Origin: Isoetes taiwanensis
Taxonomy: Eukaryota; Streptophyta; Lycopodiopsida; Isoetales; Isoetaceae
Assembly (NCBI GenBank): GCA_021234155.1
Contig: JAJEKV010000054.1
Span: 8,888,655 to 8,952,654 of the forward strand
Direction of reading: 5' to 3'
DNA: 64,000 nucleotides
The position numbers and the translations under genes are program-made. This document shows, piece after piece, positions 56,284-64,000 of this stretch; within the stretch, counting starts at the first letter, position 1, and each line of letters begins with the position of its first letter. The notes beneath the pieces were generated by a model. The model was given only the letters and a program-made list of their open reading frames with translations. It ran no database searches and was not told the origin of the DNA.

Positions 56284-58877
56284 TGGTATCGAGCATGACT
56301 CACGGTAGACCAGGTCATTGCACTGGCCATGTTCTAACCCGCTAGACCATTTAGTAGTAAGGGGGAGTCTTTTCTCTAGTATAGGGGTACTTAGATACCT
56401 TTAGGGAGGAAGTATCTGACTAATTGATTGAGAACGGGTCAAGTAGATTAAAATTTTTCTATGAAGTATTAGGGTAAAACATGTTGAGCTTTGTCAGCAT
56501 AGGGTCCCTTAATTCTTGGAGTCATAACTTTCTCTAGGAGGCTCGGATTGGGCTGATTTTTGTTCCATTGTAACGGGAACCCCTTAATTAGCCTAGCGCA
56601 ACCCTCAGACTTGCCGGCAGCATCGAAAATTTGGCTAAAAAGCAAAATCGGCACCGACAGAGTTTTGAGTGTTTAAAATTTGATTTGGGGCGTCCAAATC
56701 TGTCTCGGCGCTGAAATATACGTGTGCGTCATATTTATACGTATAAATTTTTTTCCATAAAAAAAAAGGAAGAAGAAAAATTTGAATTCAAAATTATCGA
56801 ACTTTCTTTTGTATCATTTTTTTCCTACGTGACTCCCTGTACTGCGGCGGCCATAAGCTATTGGGACTCATTTCGACCGCCATATAGCCACCGGACTAAG
56901 TTCGCGTGCCATAGCTGACCTCGACTCTGCTTACCTGCCATAGCCAATCTTGATTGAGTTTGACCGCCATAACCGCCAGATCGTGTTCGCTCGCCCTCGC
57001 TATTCTATTTAGCGACTATCTAAACCCCATGTCTTCGGACGAAATGGCTCGCATACACATGGAGCAAACCTATGAGAGCCCCGGCATCGTCCGGATCTTT
57101 GTGGATTCCTTGGGTCCCTTCTTGGCGTCAATCCGAGCCGGGGAGAAAGTAGAACTCCTCCTAAACCAGCTAGCTTTGCGCTTAAAATCAGGAGGGAGGA
57201 TTCCCTTTCCCATGTTCCACCTAATAGAGTGATACCTTCTAAAGCTTAACGCTTTGAAAGAAATGTACACATTGTTGGAACAGCCAGATCAGGTGCTGAT
57301 GTTGACCAAGTCCTTCCCGCCAGAATTTTCAATGGTCAATGACTCTGAAGCCGTCCAGGTTGAAGCACAAAGGGTGATGGATATAGCCCTAGAAGGCGAT
57401 GCGGGGAAGCGACAAGGGGAGACACAAGCCGGGGAGAGGGTACATCTATCTCGGGCATGGCGAGTGCATTGATAAGGGAAATCCTCTCATATTGCCATCT
57501 TATTATTATGATGAGAACTCTGAGACCTTCGTTTGGGATGATCTCCTTGAGTACTTCACCCCTCTACTCGGTGACGTTAGGCTTTGAACGGAGGTGCGGA
57601 TCGGTACCTTCTGCCGAGATGCAGATGGATAAAAGTCCTTTTAGTACGGAGCGGTATGCTCCGAGGGTGGCCGCGATATAAGGGAAGTAGAGGTCTAGAC
57701 ACAAGTCCCGACTTAGTCCGAGGGCTGTACCATCCAGAGGAAGCGCAAAAATACTCCACGGCCCGGAAGGGAGGCGATATCGGCTAGAGTCGTCCGGGGG
57801 AAGCCAGTTAGAGCTAGTCAAAGGGCTAACCACTTTCGACCAGCTGGCGGCAAGATTCTTCCTTTGCCTCCACCCGCATAGGTGCCAAAGAAGAAGTACC
57901 AGTTTAAAGCTGGTACTATAGTGCTAAGGGAGATCGGAAAGTACCAAAAGTCAACGGAAGTTCTAATAAGCAAGCTACCCTTCCAGCGTTTGGGCTTAAG
58001 AATTCAAGATTGATCTGTGCTTCCAGACGCATGCTATCCTTGCTCTTCAAGAGGCCGCCGAAGACTATTTGGTTGCTCTCCTGGGTGACGCCAACCTCTG
58101 CGCTATTCACGCTAAGAGATTCACTATTATGGCTAAGGATTTGGCTCTGGCTCGGCGGATCATGGGAGATCCGATGTAGATTTTGAAAGATCTTGGAGCG
58201 TAAATGTTGTATATATGAAATTTTTTGTACTCTATTTATCGTTATGAATGTATATCATGTCTATTTGCTGGTCTCAACTGTTTAGTACACAATCCGTATT
58301 TTGTAAATATTATTATGAAAAAAATAATAATTAATTATTAAATCTTGACCCGTGGCGTCCCGGCCGCCTTTTACCTTTTTCAGAAAAGAAAAAGAAGAGA
58401 GGGACACTCATATTACGTGAGTTGCTATTCTCTTCCATCTTTGACTCTTTGCATTCCTCCTTCCTCTTGACACCTGCTTGCTATGGACTACTCTACACGG
58501 TTGCAATGGTATATGGATGGCTGACGATTGGGATTCCCAAGTCCCATTTGAATCTCTTCATCCTTTCTTAATGCAAGAGGTGGACCTCATTGAGAACATG
58601 GAGGCCCATTTTGGATTATCGCAGCGGTTCTTGAGTTTTACACCTAAGAAATTGTTCCCAAGCGCATCAACACGGAGACCCTTCCGAGTCTATACTTAGA
58701 TCAAAAATACTTTTGTACGGATATTTGGAGATGATCGACATGTAGAGGGCGTCCTTGGCGGCATTCAAATGATGGGCAAAGCATGCCCCTATACTCCGGT
58801 TCGGCAAGCATACTTATGCTCGCTTTGCCTTAGTCATCCTTATAGATCGCTATGTTGACGATGAAACTTTGCACCTT
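56284..58877 (+). mobile_element. Internal region of plus-strand LTR element, copy B
   Basis: Leader with the minisatellite (about 56,840-56,990), gag-like frame 57,029-57,472 with one in-frame TGA at 57,230, a further open stretch at 57,399-57,587, and a fragment at 58,478-58,699. No pol motifs. The gag-like frame is better preserved than in copy A. Confidence 0.5.
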
Positions 58878-60363
58878 TGGCGTCCCTACTTCTTCTACGA
58901 TGCTCCCATCGATGTAGGAAGTTGGAGTTCATCAGCCAAAGCGGGACGGGGGCCATCCGCTGACTTAATCCTTGACAATGGATCGATGAGGAAAGATGAA
59001 TGGGTCATTTGCCCCGTCTTCCCTCGGGACCGTCCTAGCTGTGGAAGCGTGAGTAAACATAAGCACATGACATTAATATATCAATAGAGTCACCTCGAAG
59101 TGTGACTACACCATAACATACATTTAATAGCACATCAATAACATCATCATCACATGGGGAATCCTACCCAATGGCTCAGACTCCAGGGTATGGACTGACG
59201 GCTTGGGCTTCCAGAAGTTATTGCAGACAAAATTCATAAGAATGGATTGGGCTGGCATAGAAACATGGTTGTTGGGTAGTCTACTCCATCCGCCCCTCCC
59301 ATGCACACTGCGAGTAGGTTGAAGAGTCTAGGGACGGGCCGTGGCTGCCGGGTCGTAGTGGAGGGGCTACTGGCTGGGTTGCATCTCCCGGTCCGATGAA
59401 GAGGCGGAGAGTCTCCTCCCCTCCAGAGGCATGCATGCCCATCACAGGTGGCTAGAGGGCCACTGCCCGTATTCGACTTGAACCCCATTGAAGGTGGCGC
59501 ATCACCCAATAGGTGTTGAGCTCATGCCTTGCCCACTCGCAGTGGCAAACCATTAAGCCCAGCTCGTTAAGATCCCCGGTAGGCTTTACACACCGAAGGA
59601 ATCAATCCGTGATGGAACAAGTCCCCCTTATTCCACCGGTATAGCCTCGCCACTCACAACCAGGCGGGCTCTTGTACACGGGCCGCACTAATTGGGAATT
59701 AATGAGGTCATCTAGGATCATCTGCTACTGAAAATTTCAGGGTCTCTACCCCCCTTTCCACATACACAGGAGAGCATAGAATGGAACATCATCATCATCA
59801 AAGAACTGAAATACTGAATAAGATCTAATCTATCTTACCTAACATACATAGTTAGGTTCCTTCATTATAGCTAGTGATCTTAGGATCTACAAGGCTGCCA
59901 AGATTGATATAACATATTATCCTAGCTCATTGTCGGGCTAAGAGTCGGCTTTGCACAACTGAATCGCAGGTTACCTGATTCTTGGCTTGCTCCAGCTCCC
60001 CGAATCGCGTCCATGCCACAACTGCTCCTGAGGAATCTATTGTGTAAAGGTGGCTCAGCGGCACCTGGCAATGCGGAATGGCAGTTTACCTTGGCCAAAA
60101 TGGCTCAGGGAATCCAAAATGCGAAAGTGGAAAAGGTTTAGGGTTTTCCCTTTTGTTCCTTATACATGCAGAAGGGACCAAATGGGGTATTGCCACTTGG
60201 CAAGGGGTTTAACTTCATATGTTTAATATACATGTGCAACATACGAGGTTGCCCCCTAGGTGCAACTCTTTACGGCTCTCAAGTACTTGTCATGGTGACA
60301 TGTACGTGTGACGTGGTAGTATGATATACATATTCGGACCGTATGTTATGCTGGAACGTCACA
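58878..60363 (-). mobile_element. 3' LTR of the chromovirus, copy B
   Basis: Counterpart of 24,637-26,126. The TGTGACG at its left edge is damaged in this copy (TTTGGCGTCCC); the right edge GTCACA ends at 60,363, followed by ATCTCCCCACCTT, the polypurine tract on the other strand. Confidence 0.8.
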
Positions 60364-61050
60364 ATCTCCCCACCTTGGATTGATGCTATCCCCAGCATCA
60401 CACGTCTCCCCACCTTGGAAACCTGCATGCCCTGCAATACATTTGATGCATATAATTTTTACAAGACAATTACCCCAAGGTAATATTTAAGTTTAATTTT
60501 CATAACACATCCTTGTTTAATATCATACTACGGTGAGGGGACCTTTCACCCTCTTACTTTATCATCTATTATTCACAAAATCTTGTGGTTTATGCCATTA
60601 TTATAATCATAGTTTCAAAATTCTATAATCAAGGTTTTATTTGGTCTCCTTGCAACACATTATGACAAAACATGTGTTGCAAATCTTCGGAGTGCGACCT
60701 TCCTGCCGCTAGACTCCCCTATTGGCCTGCAGGTCAACACGCTACGTCAGTTTACATTCAATTATATAAAAGTTGGTTATTAGGGAACCACCCATTAATT
60801 ACAATTTATATGGATGCAAGGCTAATCTCCCGGCGTAGGAAGATGATGTTTCTTCCATCTTGGCCGTGGAGACAACGCCCTATCATGCCTAAGATGATCA
60901 CTCATGCCTACACCTTTAGTTGCCTTTGGCGTGAAGGATGGCGTCCTTTCCGTAGTAGGCATTGACTAGAGGTGCTTTCCTATTAATGTATGCCTGAATG
61001 ACCTCTTATCTCTCAAGTTCGTCTACTTCCGTGGGACGGAAGTAGACTTC

Positions 61051-61293
61051 TTAATCTACCTCACACTCACCTATCGGTCCAGTGTCGACCACTTCGGTGA
61101 CGAGCCGACCCTTGCATTGCTCCATGAATTGGGGGCACTGCTTCTCCAAATCTGATTGTAGTACCCACGTAGCGTCTTCCATAGGTAAGTGCACCCATTT
61201 CACTAGGTATTGGAGAAATTGGGATCTTCTTGTCTTCTTATATGACCTGTCAAGAAGAACCTCTTGGATGATTTCAAGCTGATCGTTCGTCAT
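61051..61293 (-). pseudogene. Chromodomain of the Ty3/gypsy element
   Basis: The 80-codon frame reads QEVLLDRSYKK, QFLQYLVKWVHLPMEDATW and VLQSDLEKQCPQF, matching the chromodomain pattern of plant chromoviruses (YLVKW.....EDATWE...L). This module at the integrase C-terminus steers insertion towards particular chromatin. In an intact element it would be joined to the integrase frame that ends at 61,290; here the two are in different frames and overlap slightly, so this is a fragment of one polyprotein. Confidence 0.9.
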
Positions 61294-61733
61294 TTCCAGT
61301 AACTCTTTGTCGTCAATACTTCCTCTGGATTAGTAGTGTGCCTCTTTAGGAGACTTACATGGAAGATCCTATGGATCTTGAGATGCGCTAGCAGGTCCAA
61401 CTTGTAGGATTGGCTACCTACTCTTTTGGTTATCCTGAATGGCCCAGCCCATCTTGGAGAAAGTTTCTTGCAATTGCCGATGCGGAGCTTCGCTTGCTTG
61501 ACTTTGATCTTCAGCCATACGTTGTCCCCAACGTGGAATTCTCTTATTGTTCTGTGCCTACTGGCTATACTTTTCTGCCTGCTTCTCGCTGCTATGAGAT
61601 ATCCTCTCACCTCCTCCACTAACTGCTGCATATCCGATAAGATCTGCTGAGAGACTTCCACTTTGGACACTGGGTTGTGCCACGTATCTGGTGCCAAGTA
61701 TTGATACCCATAATTAATCATGAAGGGCGACAT
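61290..61733 (-). pseudogene. Integrase C-terminal part, chromovirus
   Basis: Contains SPFMINYGYQYLAPD, the GDNVWLK box, KLSPRWAGPFRI, and KIHRIFHVSLLK, the well-known GPF/Y-type region of Ty3/gypsy integrases. The open frame is 147 codons; upstream it is separated by frame breaks from the catalytic core. Confidence 0.92.
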
Positions 61734-61844
61734 CTAGGAAGATTCTTGCTTGGTGCTATTATAGGCAAATTCCACCAAGTGAATAAAATCATCCCATTTA
61801 GACTGCTTGTTCCAGACATAGTTTCTCAACATGTCTTCTATGAT

Positions 61845-62250
61845 TCAATTTGTGCGCTCCGTCTGCCCATCTGTCTGAGGATGATATGTCGTAGTCATGG
61901 AGACCTTTGTCTGAATCATGCTAAACAAATCTTCCCAGAATGCGCTCATGAACTTCGAGTCTCTATCCAAGATTATTTCCCTCGGCATCCCGTGGAGTCT
62001 AAAGATCTCTTTGGTGAACAATAAGGCGGTGTCTAAAGCCGTGTCTGTGGTCCTGCACGGCACGAAATGTGCCATCTTCGACAACTTGTCCACCACCACC
62101 ATTAGGGCATCTTTGCCCCTTACGATTCTCGGGAGTCATGTGATAAAGTCCATGCCGATTATCTCCCATTTCGCATTCGACACAGGCAATGGCTCTAAAG
62201 CTCCAGGAATTCGGAGTTGTTCTGCCTTTGTCTGCTGACATAGCTGGCAC
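61845..62250 (-). pseudogene. Integrase catalytic core, chromovirus
   Basis: VVVDKLSKMAHFVP, DRDSKFMSAFW and TTTYHPQTDGQTER are visible on the minus strand, giving the second aspartate and the glutamate of the D,D(35)E triad. The first aspartate lies in the MDFI segment just upstream (seen intact in copy A at about 27,935 as GMDFITWLP), which is out of frame here. The core joins cDNA to host DNA. Confidence 0.88.
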
Positions 62251-62287
62251 TCGCGAATGTACCTGATTACTGCTTCCTCATGCCAGG

Positions 62288-62545
62288 CTAGAAGTAGCTG
62301 CTTCTGATCTTAAAATAGGTCTTCATAAAACCTGCGTGTCCGACTATTGGGCTATTGTGTGTGTCATGGAGTATCAACTTCCTGACCTTTGATACCTCTG
62401 GTACATACAATTTATTTTTATGACACAACAGGTTACCTTCCTTCTTAAAATGCTTGAAGGTTTCCCTCTCTTTGTCCGTTCTTGCCTCCTTAGAAAGGCT
62501 TGCCCATGCTTCCTTGAAATCTCGGTCTAGAGGCAACGTCTCTTC
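62288..62545 (-). pseudogene. Integrase N-terminal zinc region, chromovirus
   Basis: The frame contains KLYVPEVSKVRKLILHDTHN, SPIVGHAGFMKTYFKIRSSYF, the H-x-H half of the HHCC zinc module. The CxxC half is out of frame downstream. Preceding residues form the linker from RNase H. Confidence 0.8.
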
Positions 62546-62895
62546 TATATTCTTGCCAAACTCACTGGTGAGTATTGATATGGCATTGTTGTGGACCTCG
62601 TCATCAAGGGATGCCTTGAAAGCGCGTCCACAACCACATTGAGCTTGCATGGCTTGTACACAATGACAAAGTCGTACTCCTCTAGGAACTCCATCCATCT
62701 CCTTTGTCTCAAGTTGAGATGTGATTGGGTGAAGACATATTCTAGACTTTGATGGTCCGTATTCAATTGGAACTTCCTTCCCAGTAGATAATGCCTCCAT
62801 ATTCTCAATGCTCTCACCACTGCTAGCAACTCCTGGTCATGGGTTGGGTAGCGTGTTTCGGCGCCGTTCATCTTCCTTGAATCATACGCTACCAC
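62545..62895 (-). pseudogene. RNase H domain, chromovirus
   Basis: Shows [54 protein letters not shown] and [10 protein letters not shown], the standard Ty3/gypsy RNase H blocks. The enzyme degrades RNA in the RNA-DNA hybrid. Open for 116 codons; frame breaks on both sides. Confidence 0.93.
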
Positions 62896-63830
62896 CCTCC
62901 CTTCCCATCAAGACCCCTCCTATTGCAATCTTGTTGGCATCTGTTGCCACCAACTTATCTTTCTCTGGATCAGGCAACACTAAGACTGGCGCAGTCATTA
63001 AAGCTTCCTTCAACGTCCAAAATGCTGCATGGGCCTTCCTTTGCCAATGACTTGCCCAATTTTTTATCTTCTCCGCTTTGGTGAGGTCTGTTAGTGGTGC
63101 TGCTACCTTTGCAAAGTTCTTGACGAACTTCCTATAATACCCTGCTAAGCCGAGGAAGCTCCTGACTTCATGGATATTCTTTGGTGCCGGCCAATCAATT
63201 ACCACTTCGATCTTTACTGGGTCGGTGGAGATCCCTTCTGCTGTGATCACATGCCCCAAGTACTCTACCCTTTCTGTCGCGAAGTGACACTTGGATAGCT
63301 TCGCATAAAGTTTGATGCCTTCTCAACTTTTCAAGTACCTTCCTCAAGTGTTGAGCATGCTCCTCTAAGGATTTGCCGTAGGCTAGAATGTCATCAAAGA
63401 AAACTATGATGAATATATTTAGAAATTCGCGAAAAACATCGTTCATGAGCCTCATGAAAGTTGCTGGAACATTGGACAATCTAAATGGCATCACTGTGAA
63501 CTCGTAATGGCCATATCTTGTCCTGAAGGCAGTCTTATGGATGTCCTCTTCCTTGATTCTGATCTGGTGATAGCTTAACCTCAAGTCTATCTTTGAAGAA
63601 AAGCTTTGCTCCTTGCAGTTGATCCATCAAATCATCTGATCGAGGTAGCGCATACTTGTTCTTGATGGTGTGCTTGATCAATTGATGATAGTCAATGCAC
63701 ATTCTGAGACTTTCATCCTTCTTCTTGACAAAGAATAATGGCACTCCAAATGGAGAGACACTAGGTCTTATAAACCCTAGGTCTAGCAACTCCTGCAATT
63801 GCTTCTTCAATTCCGTGAGGTGACATTCTG
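62882..63830 (-). pseudogene. Reverse transcriptase, chromovirus
   Basis: Three overlapping open pieces, right to left: 63,810-63,535 ([34 protein letters not shown]), 63,584-63,195 ([15 protein letters not shown] and the catalytic box [10 protein letters not shown], where YFDD or YVDD is usual) and 63,259-62,882 ([24 protein letters not shown], the connection region). The breaks are single-base shifts, so the ancestral frame is easy to follow. The fragment continues towards protease beyond the window edge. Confidence 0.92.
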
Positions 63831-64000
63831 TAGGGTGCCTTACTTTGTTGGCTTCGTTCCGGGCTCAAGTGCTATTTCATACTCGACTCTTCTTTAAGGT
63901 GGAAGTTGCTTAATCTCATCTGGGAACAAATCATGGAATTCCTTCACCAACTTGGCTATAGGCTTTGGCAGCTTGCTCAATGCTTTGGCCTCCTTGTCTT
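63831..64000 (-). pseudogene. Chromovirus pol upstream of RT, cut by the window end
   Basis: Collinear with about 29,580-29,761 in copy A, the protease-RT linker. No motif of its own; included because the element clearly continues. Confidence 0.6.

Larger units (their letters stand above)
34541..64000 (+). repeat. Copy B of the ~34.3-kb direct repeat unit
   Basis: Same order and orientation of every element as in copy A: LINE1, T-rich block, A-rich block, LINE2, H1, LINE3 fragment, two LTRs, chromovirus. Copy B carries many small indels and CAG/CTG changes in its LINE1, T-rich and LTR parts, yet a better chromovirus pol than copy A. Its 42,220-48,480 block shows ordinary base substitutions instead. 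The identity pattern is a mosaic. Confidence 0.95.

Noticed and set aside
62808-63050. Plus-strand frames over the chromovirus (e.g. 61,677-62,024, 62,808-63,050)
   Set aside because: Antisense shadows of integrase, RNase H and RT, whose conserved motifs are all on the minus strand.
1-64000. Cytosine deamination of methylated DNA as the cause of the CAG/CTG differences
   Set aside because: Deamination gives CAG to TAG or CAA and CTG to TTG or CTA. The observed changes are mostly to CGG, CG, CGAG, ACG or deletions, which deamination does not make. It may still explain transitions in the 8.1-14.2-kb block.
1-64000. CRISPR arrays, rRNA, tRNA genes, bacterial-type operons
   Set aside because: No regular repeat-spacer arrays, no recognisable tRNA or rRNA sequence. 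The only tRNA-related sequence is the retroelement primer site.

Overview
The window looks like nuclear DNA of a land plant. The one complete host gene is a linker histone H1 whose globular domain has plant-type sequence (HPPYLQ..., KERTGSS, LPANFRKTL) and a short GT-AG intron inside that domain. Everything else is retrotransposon or degenerate repeat: a LINE family, a Ty3/gypsy chromovirus with a chromodomain after integrase, a second LTR element with a canonical initiator-tRNA-Met primer site, and long pyrimidine- or purine-rich blocks with no credible genes. The long H1 (416 aa), low gene density and LINE type make me lean to a non-flowering plant (bryophyte, lycophyte, fern or gymnosperm). 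That is an impression, not a demonstration.

Layout. The window holds two direct copies of one ~34.3-kb unit: copy A (1-29,761 visible) and copy B (34,541-64,000), collinear throughout. The unit reads, left to right: T/C-rich sequence; LINE1 (+ strand; endonuclease remnant, reverse transcriptase, zinc-binding C-terminus, ATTCT-repeat tail); T/C-rich degenerate repeats; a switch in strand composition; A/G-rich degenerate repeats; LINE2 (- strand, short, with a clear 20-bp target-site duplication); non-coding sequence with a MITE-like stretch; histone H1 (- strand); a two-unit 0.2-kb tandem repeat; LINE3 fragment (- strand) cut by a 1.5-kb LTR (+) with primer-binding site and gag-like leader; a 1.5-kb LTR (-) that is the 3' LTR of the chromovirus; chromovirus pol and gag (- strand). 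Positions 30,780-34,540 occur once in the window.

The most informative signal is how the copies differ. Through most of the unit one copy is damaged specifically at CAG and CTG trinucleotides (CTG to ACG, CAG to CGG, CG or CGAG) and at homopolymers. This is not the C-to-T pattern of deamination. CAG/CTG are the symmetric CHG sites that plants methylate, and the pattern fits nanopore basecalling or consensus error at methylated CHG. The damage stops in a ~2.7-kb island around H1, where CAG/CTG are intact in both copies and only homopolymers differ. If this reading is right, the sequence carries an accidental methylation map: methylated transposons around an unmethylated H1 gene. A separate 6.2-kb purine-rich block (8,123-14,215 versus 42,220-48,480) behaves oppositely: no CAG/CTG damage, but many ordinary transitions, small tandem expansions and a 412-bp indel at its edge. 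Copy B is therefore not simply a noisy duplicate everywhere.

I did not find a new cellular system. The points worth following are the CHG error footprint, the divergence mosaic between copies, the LINE family's pentanucleotide tail, the repeated dyad motif near the strand switch, and the inverted LTR pair.
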